Positions 33,218-44,589 of a stretch of DNA of 64,000 bases are shown here, in pieces. The stretch covers positions 26,607 to 90,606 of the forward strand of contig SVBX01000013.1 of NCBI GenBank assembly GCA_015058655.1, read 5' to 3'. A model generated the notes under the pieces. It was given only the letters and a program-made list of their open reading frames with translations, had not been told where the DNA came from and made no database searches. The first letter of the stretch is position 1. Each line of letters opens with the position of its first letter. The DNA is from Pseudoselenomonas ruminantium (lineage in GTDB: Bacteria > Bacillota > Negativicutes > Selenomonadales > Selenomonadaceae). Position numbers and translations under genes: made by a program.

Positions 33218-34924
33218 TCATACCTTGAACTTCGCCACTTGCTGCTTGAGGTTTTCTGCGCCCTGCTGGGAGATGTTGATTTTGTCCAGGATGTCGTTGG
33301 CCTTCTGGGCCACCAGGGTGACTTTTTCGGCTACGGTGGTGTTGCCTACGGCTCCTTCGTGGGTGGCTTTGGCGATTTCTTCCATGGCGTTGCCCATGAT
33401 TCCTACGGAGTCTGATAGTTCCTTGGAGGTGGTGTTGCTCTTCTGGGCGAAGCCCCTGAGGTAGTCGGCATCCTCACGGTACTGATCGGCGGTTTCATTG
33501 ATGAGGGCATAGTCCTTGCTGACCTTATCCTCCATGAATTTCAGCAGGCCGAAGGCGCCGTTGGAGAGGTTCTGCACGGAGGCGGTGACTTTGTTGGTGA
33601 GGCTCTGGATGTTTTCGGCGGTGTCGTGGGACTGCTCGGCCAGCTTGCGCACCTCGTCTGCCACTACGGCAAAGCCCCTGCCGTGCTCGCCTGCCCGGGC
33701 GGCCTCGATGGCGGCGTTCAGGGCCAGGAGGTTGGTCTGCTCGGCTATCTCGGTGATCTCGCCTGTGAGGTTATTGATTTGGTCCACGACCTTGGCGGAT
33801 TCGATGGCTTCCTCCACGGAGGTCTTGGTGGCGCTGTAGACGCTTTCTGCTTCTTTGGAGGATTGGGACATGGTGGCTTGGAGGCGGCTGGCCCGCTCTG
33901 CTACCTGTATGGTGTAGTTCTCGCTTTCCTCGGCACCGCGGGCATTTTCGTGAATCTTGTCCCCTATGGTGTCGCTGAGGTGCTGGAGGTTCACTGTGGA
34001 GGCGGCCGTTTCTTCCATGCCGGCGGCCATTTCCTCCGTGGCGGCGGACATATCCTGGGTGCTTTCGTTCAGCTCGCCTACCAGCTGCTGCACTTCCTGC
34101 ACCATGTCAGCGCTGTTGTCAGCTTCGTGCCTTACTTCCGTGAGGACTGCCCGCAGGGATTTCTGCATCTTGGCGAGGGCCTGCACCATGCTGCCCACTT
34201 CGTCCTGGCGGTTGCTGAGTTCTGCGGGCAAGTCCAGGGAAAGGTCGCCGTCTGCTACGGCATCGAGCTGGCGCACGGATTCCCGCAGGGGTATGGCGAT
34301 GTTCCGGGCTATGATGGTGGCGGCGCCCACGCCCACGATGAGTCCCAGCAGGATGATGCCCATAAAGATCTTGATGGTCCTGTCATAGCTGGCGCTGCTT
34401 TCCTCGAAGAGCAGCTTGCCCTGGAGCACATTGTCCGGGGTCAGCACGGAGAGGTTGGCGCCGATGGCGTTGACTTCTGAGAGGTTGTCCAGGATTTTGG
34501 CTTTGTCCTGGGGGCTCATGCCCAGAGATTCCGTGGCTTTCACCTTGGCGGAGAAGTCCGTCAGGTTCTTTTCCAGCTCTGCGATGGTCTCCTGAGCCCG
34601 CTGGCTGCGGTCGATTTCCTTGACTTTCGCCACATCATCCTGGAGAATCTTCAGCTTGTTGGAGATATCTTCCAGCACCACCTTGCGGTTTTCCACGGTG
34701 AAATTCTGCTGCTGGATATATGATACATGAGAGATGATGGCGCGCAGCTGGTTGTTGGCATCGTTGAGGTACTGGGTGGTCATGAGGTTGTAGTTGTACA
34801 TATCGTCGATGGACTGCTTGGCCTGGCTGTTGGCAAAGATGCCCACCACCGCCACCCCGCAGGTGATGAACAGCATGATGATGGCCAGCAGGAGGATCTT
34901 GGCCCTTACGCTCAGTTGATTCAT
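33218..34924 (-). CDS. methyl-accepting chemotaxis protein
   Basis: 568 residues: N-terminal membrane helix (about 8-30), a periplasmic four-helix-bundle ligand domain (about 31-187), second membrane helix (about 188-210), HAMP (about 211-265) and the cytoplasmic signalling coiled coil with the hairpin tip [19 protein letters not shown]. It feeds CheA/CheW. It starts 13 nt after the gene for a sugar-binding lipoprotein, so the receptor may sense the loaded binding protein. GGAGGGAGAC precedes the ATG. Confidence 0.93.
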   Translation of the reverse strand: MNQLSVRAKILLLAIIMLFITCGVAVVGIFANSQAKQSIDDMYNYNLMTTQYLNDANNQLRAIISHVSYIQQQNFTVENRKVVLEDISNKLKILQDDVAKVKEIDRSQRAQETIAELEKNLTDFSAKVKATESLGMSPQDKAKILDNLSEVNAIGANLSVLTPDNVLQGKLLFEESSASYDRTIKIFMGIILLGLIVGVGAATIIARNIAIPLRESVRQLDAVADGDLSLDLPAELSNRQDEVGSMVQALAKMQKSLRAVLTEVRHEADNSADMVQEVQQLVGELNESTQDMSAATEEMAAGMEETAASTVNLQHLSDTIGDKIHENARGAEESENYTIQVAERASRLQATMSQSSKEAESVYSATKTSVEEAIESAKVVDQINNLTGEITEIAEQTNLLALNAAIEAARAGEHGRGFAVVADEVRKLAEQSHDTAENIQSLTNKVTASVQNLSNGAFGLLKFMEDKVSKDYALINETADQYREDADYLRGFAQKSNTTSKELSDSVGIMGNAMEEIAKATHEGAVGNTTVAEKVTLVAQKANDILDKINISQQGAENLKQQVAKFKV

Positions 34925-34937
34925 AGTGTCTCCCTCC

Positions 34938-35861
34938 TTATTTGAACTGGGCAGCGTTTTCTTTGGTGATTTCCGTGAACGGCACCTTCACTTCATCGGT
35001 GGGGATGGTGCCGGACAGGGCGGTTTTCAGGAGGTTTGCGATGCCCTCTGCGGTCTTGTCTGCGTCTTGCTTGACGGTCTGGGACATTTCCCCGGCTGCC
35101 ACTGCCTTGACGGCGTAATCCATGGCATCGACCCCGGAGACGATCACGCCCTGGTTGCGGCCGGCGGCCTTCAAGGCTTTCAGGGCACCCCAGGCCATGT
35201 TGTCATTTCCTGCCACCACGGCATCGATTTGGGGATAGACCTGCAGCCAGAGGGTCATGTCCTTGAGGCCCTCGGCTTCGCTCCAATTGCCATCGGCCTT
35301 GGCCAGCAGCTGGATGTCGCTGCGCTTGTCAAGGCAGGCTTCCTTGAAACCCTCCCAGCGCAGGCGGGCGCTGCTCTGGCTGCTCTCGCCCATGAGGTAG
35401 ACTATCTTGGCGCCCTGGGGCAGGTGCTTGGCCAGGTATTCTCCCTGGAGCTTGCCTGCCTGCTTCTCGTCTGACATGACGCTGGCGAACTTGCCCCCGT
35501 TCAGGTCACGGTTGGTGGCGATGACTGGCACGCCTGCCTGGTTGGCCTTTTCTATGGCGGGGATGACGGCATCGCCGTCCACGGCCAGCACCACGATGGC
35601 GGCGGGTTTCTGGGCGATGGCTTCGTTGAGCTGGTCAATCTGCAGGTTGGCATCGCCGTTGGCGTTCAGGAATTCCACATCTACTCCCTGGGGCATATTG
35701 GACTTAACCCCTTCGTATAGCTTGCCCGTGAAGTCGGTGGCTTCTGCGTGGGCGGCAAAGTAGACTTTCTGCCCCGCGCTGCTTCCCGAACCGCAGCCGG
35801 GCAGGGCTAAAAGGGCTGCCAGCGCGCAGGATGCGGCGATGGCTTGGAAAGACTTTTTCAT
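34938..35861 (-). CDS. periplasmic sugar-binding lipoprotein (ribose/galactose type)
   Basis: 307 residues. Lipobox LPGC near residue 20 follows a short signal. The mature protein is a type I periplasmic-binding fold ([77 protein letters not shown]). No ABC permease or ATPase gene is adjacent; the only partner is a chemoreceptor in the same transcript, so it may be a chemosensory binding protein rather than a transport one. ATG 35861 is chosen for its GGAG spacing. Confidence 0.88.
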   Translation of the reverse strand: MKKSFQAIAASCALAALLALPGCGSGSSAGQKVYFAAHAEATDFTGKLYEGVKSNMPQGVDVEFLNANGDANLQIDQLNEAIAQKPAAIVVLAVDGDAVIPAIEKANQAGVPVIATNRDLNGGKFASVMSDEKQAGKLQGEYLAKHLPQGAKIVYLMGESSQSSARLRWEGFKEACLDKRSDIQLLAKADGNWSEAEGLKDMTLWLQVYPQIDAVVAGNDNMAWGALKALKAAGRNQGVIVSGVDAMDYAVKAVAAGEMSQTVKQDADKTAEGIANLLKTALSGTIPTDEVKVPFTEITKENAAQFK

Positions 35862-36056
35862 AAGCAACACTCCTATCTGATGGGCAGAGCTTCCGTATAA
35901 CTGCCATAAAAGGATACTTCAAGCACATTTATTCTGCATGGCGGGGTGTTTTTCCTCTTGCTGGAAAAATATTGGCTGTCAGGTGATGGCAGGAATAATT
36001 CGGAGCGGGGGAGAATTCATCAATGGTTGCACAGCGTTCGGAAAGGGGGCTTTTTT

Positions 36057-37244
36057 ATGGAGGAATCCATCCTGGTCATCCCGCTTGAGGGAAGACTTGA
36101 TTCCTTGGCTGCGCCTGCCCTCGGACGGGAGATTGACCGGCTGCGGGGCGCGCAGGAATACGAGGCACTGGTTTTTGATGCGAAGAAATTGACTTACATT
36201 TCTTCCGTAGGCCTGCGCATCATCATGCAGGTCATCAAGGAGGAGCAGGCACAGAAGCATGCTCCGGTTTCTATCATCGAAGCCCATAAGGATATTTATG
36301 AGATTATGGAAATGACAGGGCTGACCGAACTGGTCAGGGTGGAAAAAGGCTTCCGGGAAATAAGCCTGGAGGGAAGCCGCCCCATTGGCAAGGGCTTTTT
36401 TGGCCAGGTCTTCCAGCTTGACGAGGATACGGTGGTCAAGCTGTACTCTGATGGCAAGGAAAGCCTGCCGCTGATGGAACGGGAGCGTTCCCTGGCCAGG
36501 AAGGCCTTCATCAAGGGCATTCCCACGGCTATTCCCTATGATATCGTGCGGGTAGGCGACCAATATGGGACGGTATTTGAACTGCTGCAGGCTCAGACCT
36601 TCAATGACCTGGTGAGGGAACATGAGCATGACCGGGGAAAATTGGAAGAGATCATGGCCCTTTATGTCAGCTGCCTGAAGCAGGTCCATGCCACGGAAAT
36701 GGATAGGGGAGAGCTGCCTCTGGCCAGGGACATCATGCTGGAACGGCTCCAGTCCTTGCAGGAGGCGTTGCCCATGGAGATTAGCGGCAGGCTGCGGAAC
36801 CTGCTGACGGAGCTGCCGGAGGATCTGCATGTGGTGCATGGTGATTTCCAGATGAAGAATGTGATGCTATGCCATGGGGAACCCATGCTCATAGATATGG
36901 AAACCATGTGTGCAGGCCAGCCTATTTTCGACCTGCAGGCTCTGTATGTGTCCTACAAGGCCTTCAAGGAAGACGAGCCGGGCAATGCCATGGCCTTTAT
37001 GGGACTGCACGATGAGACTCAGGATTATATCTGGCAACGGCTGCTGGAACTCTATTTCGGCACGGAGGACAGGGGGCGGCTGAAGGCTCTGGAGGACAAG
37101 ATCCGTGTAGTAGCATATATCCGGTTCCTTCATATTCTCGAAAATACCTGGCATAAGGGCAGGGCACTCACCGAAGTGCGCATAAAAAATACCCGGAAGC
37201 AGCTGCAGGAACTGCTGTCCCGGGTAGATTCCCTCTCCTTGTAA
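36057..37244 (+). CDS. STAS domain fused to aminoglycoside-phosphotransferase-like kinase
   Basis: 395 residues. Residues 1-100 form a STAS/anti-anti-sigma fold (ILVIPLEGRLDSLAAPAL, FDAKKLTYISSVGLRIIMQV; the serine pair at SSVG is the usual phosphorylation site). From about 105 a protein-kinase-like phosphotransferase follows: glycine-rich RPIGKGFFGQVF, VVKLY, catalytic VVHGDFQMKNVMLC and metal-binding LIDMET. Such fusions may link a regulatory switch to small-molecule or protein phosphorylation. ATG at 36057 follows GAAAGGGGGC. It stands alone between divergent and convergent genes; target unknown. Confidence 0.8.
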   Translation: MEESILVIPLEGRLDSLAAPALGREIDRLRGAQEYEALVFDAKKLTYISSVGLRIIMQVIKEEQAQKHAPVSIIEAHKDIYEIMEMTGLTELVRVEKGFREISLEGSRPIGKGFFGQVFQLDEDTVVKLYSDGKESLPLMERERSLARKAFIKGIPTAIPYDIVRVGDQYGTVFELLQAQTFNDLVREHEHDRGKLEEIMALYVSCLKQVHATEMDRGELPLARDIMLERLQSLQEALPMEISGRLRNLLTELPEDLHVVHGDFQMKNVMLCHGEPMLIDMETMCAGQPIFDLQALYVSYKAFKEDEPGNAMAFMGLHDETQDYIWQRLLELYFGTEDRGRLKALEDKIRVVAYIRFLHILENTWHKGRALTEVRIKNTRKQLQELLSRVDSLSL

Positions 37245-37356
37245 GATTATTTATCATTGTAAGCAGCCCTCCCCCCACCACCGCCTGCGGCGGTCCCCCG
37301 CCCCCTATGGGGGCGGACATTGGGTATGAGCAATAATTGTGTCGTTTGCTATAATC

Positions 37357-39192
37357 TCAGCCAGCCTTGGTATACAGGCTGTAATAAAGCCCCTTTTTCT
37401 CCATCAGCTCGGCGTGACTGCCCTTTTCTGCCATGCGGCCCTGCTCCAGCACGATGATCAGGTCGGCCTTGCGGATGGTGGACAGGCGATGGGCGATGAC
37501 CAGCACCGTCTTGCCCTGCATAAGGGTGGCCAGCCCTTTGGTTATGCGCATTTCCGTCAGGGAGTCGATGGAGCTGGTGGCTTCATCCAGTACCAGCACC
37601 GGCTTTCGGCCTGCCTCCGCCCGCGCCACCGCCAGCAGCTGGCGCTCTCCCTGGGAAAGGGCTGCGCCGCCGTGGGCGAGAACTGTGTCGTAGCGGTCTT
37701 TCAGGTTGCCGATGAAGTAATCTGCGTTGGCGGCCCGGGCTGCTGACTGCACTTCCGCCGCCGTGGCTGCCGGTGCGCCGTACTTGATGTTATCGGCCAC
37801 GCTGCCGGTGAAGAGGTGCACATCCTGCAGGACCACGCTGACGGCGCGTCGCAGGTCAGTTTTGCGGATGCTCCTTATATCTATCCCGTCAAAGGTGATG
37901 CTGCCGGCAGAGATTTCGTAAAAGCGGCTCAGGAGGTTCACCACCGTGGTCTTGCCCGCCCCGGTAGCTCCCACGAAGGCCACTGTCTGCCCCGGCTCCA
38001 CGCGGAAGGAAAGGCCGCGCAGCACCGGCACCCCCGGGGTGTAGGCAAAATCCACCCGGTCAAATTCCAGGGCACCGCGGCAGGGCCGCAGCTCACCGCC
38101 GGGCAGCTGCCAGGCGTACTCATAGGAGGGTGAGTTTTCGTGCTGGGTGCCGCCGGTTTCCCTGACGCAGGAGACCAGCTTCACCTGGCCGTTGTCAGGT
38201 TCTGCCGGGGTATCCAGGAAAGCGAAGATCCTGTCTGCTCCTGCCATGGCTTCCATGATGCTGTTCACCTGCTTGGCAATCCTGGTCAGCGGTGTCATCA
38301 GGTTCTTGTAGTATTGCAGGAAAACGATTACTGTCCCCGGGTCGCTCTGGCCTTCCAGAGACAGCAGGCAGCCGCAGAGGGCCACGGCCGCAAAGCCCAG
38401 ATTGTCCAGCCCTGCCGTGAAGTCGAACAGGCTGTTGGCAAAGAAGTCGGCCATGCTGGCATGACGGAAAAGGCGGTGGCTGCGGGCTTCGAATTCCTGC
38501 TGTGCCGCTGCCTCCCGGGAAAAAGCCTTGATTTCCACCCGCCCGGAGATCATTTCCTCCCCGTAGGCGTTCAGATCCTGGATGCTTTGCTGCTGGGCGG
38601 TGAAAAGCCTGGCTTTATTGCGGGAGAGACGGCGCAGCACCAGGGAGATGGCGGCGGCGCAGCTAGTTACCACCAGAGCCATGCGCCAGTCAACGGCGAA
38701 AATCGTCACCAGGATGGTAGCAATCATGGTGAAGCCCTCTACCAGCTTGGGCAGTCCCCTTGAGAGCATGGCGCTGAGGGCATCCACATCTGCCGAGTAA
38801 TAGCTCATGAGCTGCCCGCGGCTGTGGGTATCGAAATAGGCCAGGGGAAAATGTGCCATCCGGTGGAACATCTCGCTGCGGATGCGGTACATGGCGTCCG
38901 TGCTGATGCGTATCATCATGACATTGTGCAGGGCAGAGGACGCCACCGAACTCAAGTAAAGCAGCGCCATCAGCCCCAGCATATCAAAAAAGCCCGTATA
39001 GTCGGGATCGGCCTGCCCTATGAGGGGAGTGACATAATCGTTGATGATGGGCTTCATGTAGTAGATAGCCCGGGTGGCGCAGACAGTGCCGCCAATCATG
39101 CACAGGGCAACCACGCACAGCTGCCAGCGATAGGGGCGCAGATAGTCAAGGAGCCGCATCAATGCCGCCTGCTTTCCTGCTTCGCTCTTCAT
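37357..39192 (-). CDS. ABC exporter half-transporter, canonical ATPase site
   Basis: 611 residues: six-helix exporter domain (about 20-320) and an ATPase with Walker A GATGAGKTT, signature LSQGERQLLAVARAE and Walker B VLVLDEATSSID, with the catalytic Glu intact. It overlaps the upstream half-transporter by 4 nt (ATGA), which has a degenerate site, so the two form a heterodimeric multidrug- or lipid-type exporter. An unusual insert (about 325-365) lies between the two domains. Substrate unknown. Confidence 0.9.
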   Translation of the reverse strand: MKSEAGKQAALMRLLDYLRPYRWQLCVVALCMIGGTVCATRAIYYMKPIINDYVTPLIGQADPDYTGFFDMLGLMALLYLSSVASSALHNVMMIRISTDAMYRIRSEMFHRMAHFPLAYFDTHSRGQLMSYYSADVDALSAMLSRGLPKLVEGFTMIATILVTIFAVDWRMALVVTSCAAAISLVLRRLSRNKARLFTAQQQSIQDLNAYGEEMISGRVEIKAFSREAAAQQEFEARSHRLFRHASMADFFANSLFDFTAGLDNLGFAAVALCGCLLSLEGQSDPGTVIVFLQYYKNLMTPLTRIAKQVNSIMEAMAGADRIFAFLDTPAEPDNGQVKLVSCVRETGGTQHENSPSYEYAWQLPGGELRPCRGALEFDRVDFAYTPGVPVLRGLSFRVEPGQTVAFVGATGAGKTTVVNLLSRFYEISAGSITFDGIDIRSIRKTDLRRAVSVVLQDVHLFTGSVADNIKYGAPAATAAEVQSAARAANADYFIGNLKDRYDTVLAHGGAALSQGERQLLAVARAEAGRKPVLVLDEATSSIDSLTEMRITKGLATLMQGKTVLVIAHRLSTIRKADLIIVLEQGRMAEKGSHAELMEKKGLYYSLYTKAG

Positions 39193-40943
39193 GCCATCGT
39201 CCTCCGCTGTGTCTCATATATTTCACGGTATATCCGGCTATTTTCCAATAGCTCCTCATGGGTACCCAGGCCCTCTGCCAGTCCTTCATCCAGCACGAGG
39301 ATGCGGTCTGCCTGGCGCACGGAAGAAATGCGTTGGGATACCAGCAGGACGGTGGTTCCTTCAAGCCCTCGCAGGGACTGCATGACAGCTGCTTCCGTGG
39401 CATTGTCCAAAGCGCTGAGGCTGTCATCCAGAATCAGGATTTTCGGTTTCTTTACCAAGGCCCTGGCGATGCAGAGCCGCTGTCGCTGTCCCCCGGAAAG
39501 GGTCAGGCCGCCCTGACTGAGCTGTGTCTCATAGCCTTGGGGCAATTTCATGATGAAGTCGTTGGCTCCGGCGAGGGCGGCGGCCCTGACGATTTCTTCA
39601 GCGGTGGCGCGTTCGTTGCCCCAGCGGAGATTGTCTGCGATGGTGCCTGTAAAGAGCAGGCTGCGCTGGGGGACGAAACCCATGAGGCGGCGCAGGGAGG
39701 CGAGGGACAGGGAGCGCAAGTCCCTGCCCCCCAGCAGGATTTGGCCGGAGGTGGCATCGTACAGCCGGAGCAGCAGGCTGACCAGAGAAGTCTTGCCCGC
39801 GCCGGAAGCGCCGATGATGCCCACGAACTCCCCTGGGCGAATGTCCAGATTGATGCCCTGCAGGGCAAAGCTCCCTTTCCCGCCTTCGGGAGGTGCGCTG
39901 TGCCCTGCTGCATGGTAAGAAAGGCTTGCATTCCGCAGGGAGAGGGAAGCATCTTCCGTTGCTCCTGCCTCCTCCTCTCCATCTTTCATGGAGGAGGGGA
40001 GGTTTATGATGCCCAAAACCCGGTCCATGGCCACCCCTGCGTTGAGGATGGGCACCATGATGAGGGTCAGCATGGCAATCTGATATAGGATCTGGGTGGC
40101 GTAGACGATGAGGCAGAAGAAATCCCCCGCCTGCATATCCCCTGCCACAATGGAACGGGCGGAGACCAGGACGATGAGCAGGATGCAGGCATACATGACC
40201 GTATTCAGCATGGGTTCATTGAGCATGGCCCCTCCCTGGGCCAGCATGGTTTCCCGGCGCAGGGAAGCTGCTCTCTGCCGGAACAGGGCTTCGGCTTCTG
40301 TCTCACGGGCAAAGGCCTTCACCGTCTTCTGCCCGGCGATGTTTTCTTCCAGCAGCTCATTGAGGTCATCATAGCAATGGAACATGCGCCTATAGTGGCG
40401 CAGGGTGAAGCGAACCACCAAAGCCCCCACCAGCGCCAGTCCCCCTGCTCCCAGCAGGAAAATCCAGGCTGCCTGGGGATAGGCAGTCAAGGTCACCAGC
40501 ACGGTGATGGTGACCATCAGGGGGCTGCGCAGCAGGGAATGGCACATGCCCAGCCCCTTGCGGATATAGTTCATGTCTGTCGAGAGCCGGGTCAGGATAG
40601 ACGCTGTGCCGCAGGTGTCTGTATCAGCCAGTGCCAGCTGATGTACGCGGGCAAAGAGCGCATTGCGCAGGTTTTCTGTCACGCCCCCGGACCAGACGGC
40701 AATCAGGCGGCTGAGGGCAAGGCCCGTCAGCATCATGGCAGCGCCCACCAGCGCCAGGCGAAGGCCCTGCCCCATGACGACGGCGGCATCATCGGCGTAA
40801 ACGCCGGAGTCCATCATATCCCCTATCAGATAGGGGATATAGACATCCAGTGTCACATGGAGCAGCAGCACGGCAGGCAGCGCCAGCATGATATAACGAT
40901 GGCGGCCGGAATAGCGCCACAACTGCCGCCATATCCGGCTCAA
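39189..40943 (-). CDS. ABC exporter half-transporter, degenerate ATPase site
   Basis: 584 residues with exporter membrane domain and ATPase: Walker A GASGAGKTS, signature LSGGQRQRLCIARAL, and Walker B ILILDDSLSALD, in which the catalytic Glu is Asp. This asymmetry with the partner gene is typical of heterodimers such as TM287/288. I favour the TTG at 40943: it overlaps the grpB-like stop (TTGA) and follows GGGAGGAGCGCC; a longer start at 40994 is possible. Confidence 0.87.
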   Translation of the reverse strand: MSRIWRQLWRYSGRHRYIMLALPAVLLLHVTLDVYIPYLIGDMMDSGVYADDAAVVMGQGLRLALVGAAMMLTGLALSRLIAVWSGGVTENLRNALFARVHQLALADTDTCGTASILTRLSTDMNYIRKGLGMCHSLLRSPLMVTITVLVTLTAYPQAAWIFLLGAGGLALVGALVVRFTLRHYRRMFHCYDDLNELLEENIAGQKTVKAFARETEAEALFRQRAASLRRETMLAQGGAMLNEPMLNTVMYACILLIVLVSARSIVAGDMQAGDFFCLIVYATQILYQIAMLTLIMVPILNAGVAMDRVLGIINLPSSMKDGEEEAGATEDASLSLRNASLSYHAAGHSAPPEGGKGSFALQGINLDIRPGEFVGIIGASGAGKTSLVSLLLRLYDATSGQILLGGRDLRSLSLASLRRLMGFVPQRSLLFTGTIADNLRWGNERATAEEIVRAAALAGANDFIMKLPQGYETQLSQGGLTLSGGQRQRLCIARALVKKPKILILDDSLSALDNATEAAVMQSLRGLEGTTVLLVSQRISSVRQADRILVLDEGLAEGLGTHEELLENSRIYREIYETQRRTMA

Positions 40944-41515
40944 GGCGCTCCTCCCGTTTCCTGCCTGGCCCGCCACGCTTTGGCATCTGCCCAAAGGTCA
41001 GCCAGGAATTGGCTCTTGGCGGGATTGTACAGCATGGGCCTGTCCTCATACCGCAGCAGCAGGGCTTTTTTCAGATAGATATAAGCCTGCCTGGCCCGTT
41101 CATCCGCCTTCAGGAAGTCGGCAAGGTCCACATACCGATACCAGCTTTCCGTTCGCCAGGGCACTATATGGACATGCAGCACGCGCTTGCCGGAATCCGG
41201 GTCATTCAGGCAAAACACTCGGTCCCCGGGAATGATTTCTCCGAAATCCTGCAAGCCGAGCCTTGAGAGCTCCGGCAGGGAAGGGGATAGCTCTGCCCCT
41301 TCTTCCAGTCCCACCAGAATATCTATCAGCGGCTTGGCATACATGCCCGGCACCGAGGTGCTGCCCGTGTGAAGGATTTCCGCCGCCTGGGGGATGGCCC
41401 GCTGGAGCGCAAGGACTGCCCGCCGCCCCGCCTCGGCCCAGGAGGGAGTATATTCCTCAAAATAAAGCTTGCCCCGTGCCACGCCGCTGGCAAGGCCTTT
41501 CAGTGCTGCAATCAT
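40940..41515 (-). CDS. GrpB family (UPF0157) nucleotidyltransferase-fold protein
   Basis: 191 residues. LHTGSTSVPGMYAKPLIDIL is the GrpB signature (GSTSVPG, then KPxID), and HVHIVPW and FRDYL-like later motifs follow. These proteins share the nucleotidyltransferase fold; function is not established. ATG 41515 is preferred over upstream 41551 because of GAAGGC spacing, though both are weak. It is coupled to the ABC transporter genes by overlap. Confidence 0.8.
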   Translation of the reverse strand: MIAALKGLASGVARGKLYFEEYTPSWAEAGRRAVLALQRAIPQAAEILHTGSTSVPGMYAKPLIDILVGLEEGAELSPSLPELSRLGLQDFGEIIPGDRVFCLNDPDSGKRVLHVHIVPWRTESWYRYVDLADFLKADERARQAYIYLKKALLLRYEDRPMLYNPAKSQFLADLWADAKAWRARQETGGAP

Positions 41516-41545
41516 GAGCAGTGCGCCTTCTTTCGCTATAGCAAA

Positions 41546-41567
41546 AGCCACCTTTGAAAAGGTGGCT
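41546..41567. terminator. short hairpin
   Basis: AGCCACCTT and AAGGTGGCT around a short loop, upstream of the grpB-like gene. On the plus strand it is followed by GCTTATTTCT. Role uncertain. Confidence 0.4.
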
Positions 41568-41638
41568 GCTTATTTCTGGTGTAGTTTCACTGAATGTGGT
41601 ACATTGACTGTGCTGTTTGTGCAGCATACCACCTGGCC

Positions 41639-41674
41639 GAGCCCCCTTGAGCCTATGGCGAGAGGGGGCTTCTT
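41639..41674 (-). terminator. terminator-like hairpin after the mini-ORF
   Basis: GCCCCCTT and GAGGGGGC arms. It would close the small minus-strand transcript starting near 41770. Confidence 0.45.
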
Positions 41675-41698
41675 CATACTAAAATAGCTTGCTGCCAG

Positions 41699-41746
41699 CT
41701 ACCACACTAAACAACAAGCTATAATAGCGATGAAAATATGTTCCAT
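41699..41746 (-). CDS. candidate 15-residue hydrophobic peptide
   Basis: MEHIFIAIIACCLVW, a very short, almost wholly hydrophobic peptide like type I toxins or membrane microproteins. GAGGGA lies 7 nt before the ATG. Upstream on the minus strand TTGTCA and TAGAAT are 17 nt apart (41764-41792 region), and a hairpin follows, so a complete small transcription unit can be drawn. No homologue is recognised, and chance is a real alternative. Confidence 0.35.
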   Translation of the reverse strand: MEHIFIAIIACCLVW

Positions 41747-41822
41747 CTCGATTTCCCTCGTTGACTTAATTCTAACATAAATCATGCTGACTGACAAGAT
41801 GCGTATGCCAGCAGCATGGTTT

Positions 41823-43601
<1,779 letters not shown>

Positions 43602-43716
43602 GAAAACACCTGTTTCTGTTAATTTTAGAGGCAATTTCGCAACAGAACCCATTGTATCAAAATATTGCTGGGGTGACAAACCGAAGTAAATTCCTAGTAA
43701 CTTTGTAATATTTTCC

Positions 43717-43745
43717 TTGACATTCTATCCTGCCCCCTCTAAAAT
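43717..43745 (+). promoter_or_regulatory. sigma70 promoter of the suf operon
   Basis: Perfect TTGACA and TAAAAT with a 17-nt spacer, 83 nt before sufC. One of the strongest consensus promoters in the window. Confidence 0.8.
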
Positions 43746-43758
43746 TGAGTCAGAGTTA

Positions 43759-43780
43759 ATTCCTAGTGAGTTGCTAGGAT
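43759..43780. promoter_or_regulatory. operator-like palindrome in the suf leader
   Basis: TCCTAG (43761-43766) and CTAGGA (43774-43779) are inverted with a 7-nt spacer, just after the expected start site. A second copy of the left half (AATTCCTAGTAA) lies at about 43690-43701 upstream of the -35 box. This suits an Rrf2/IscR-like or SufR-like iron-sulfur regulator; no regulator gene is in the window. Confidence 0.55.
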
Positions 43781-43827
43781 ATTGCATAAATATTAACAAT
43801 GACTACCATAGATAGAAGGAGAGTTTT

Positions 43828-44589
43828 ATGGAGAAGCTGCTGGAAATAAAAGGACTCCACGCAGGGGTGGAGGACAAGGAGATACTGAAGGGCATTGACC
43901 TGACCCTGGGCAAAGGGGAAGTGCATGTGCTGCTGGGGCCCAATGGCTCCGGCAAGTCCACTTTGATGAATGTGCTGCTGGGCCATCCCAAGTATCAGGT
44001 GACAGCAGGTTCTATGGAATTTGAAGGCGAGAGCCTGCTGGATAAGAGCGCTTTTGAGCGGGCCAGGGCAGGGCTGTTCCTGTCCTTCCAGTCCCCGGAG
44101 GAAATCCCGGGCATCACCCTGGAGAATATGATACGCGCTGCCAAGCAGGCGGTGACGGGGGAGAAGGTCAAGCTCCTGCCCTTCCGCAAGGCCTTGGGCG
44201 CTGCCATGGAAAAGCTGAAAATGTCTCCTGAGTACGCCCGGCGCTACCTCAATGTGGGCTTTTCCGGGGGAGAGAAGAAGCGGGCAGAAATCCTGCAGCT
44301 GCTGATGCTGGCGCCGAAGCTGGCCCTGCTGGATGAAACGGACTCCGGCCTGGATGTGGATGCGGTGCAGATCGTGTCCGAGGGAGTGGCCAGCTTCCGG
44401 CAGGAGAACCCGGATAGCTCCGTGCTGATCATCACCCACAATGCCCGCATCCTGGAGAAGCTGAAGGTAGACAGGGTGCATGTGCTGATGGCAGGACAGG
44501 TGGCAGAGGAAGGCGGCCCGGAGCTTATTTCCCAGGTGAATGACCATGGCTTTGCCCATCTGCTGGATGCGGAGGAGGCAGGCAAATGA
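43828..44589 (+). CDS. sufC: Fe-S assembly ATPase SufC
   Basis: 253 residues. ABC-type ATPase of the SufBCD scaffold: Walker A GPNGSGKST, the SufC-type QSPEEIPG, signature FSGGEKKRAEILQL and Walker B LALLDETDSGLDVDAV. Drives conformational change in SufB/SufD during cluster assembly. First gene of sufCBDSU; its stop overlaps the sufB ATG. Confidence 0.96.
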   Translation: MEKLLEIKGLHAGVEDKEILKGIDLTLGKGEVHVLLGPNGSGKSTLMNVLLGHPKYQVTAGSMEFEGESLLDKSAFERARAGLFLSFQSPEEIPGITLENMIRAAKQAVTGEKVKLLPFRKALGAAMEKLKMSPEYARRYLNVGFSGGEKKRAEILQLLMLAPKLALLDETDSGLDVDAVQIVSEGVASFRQENPDSSVLIITHNARILEKLKVDRVHVLMAGQVAEEGGPELISQVNDHGFAHLLDAEEAGK

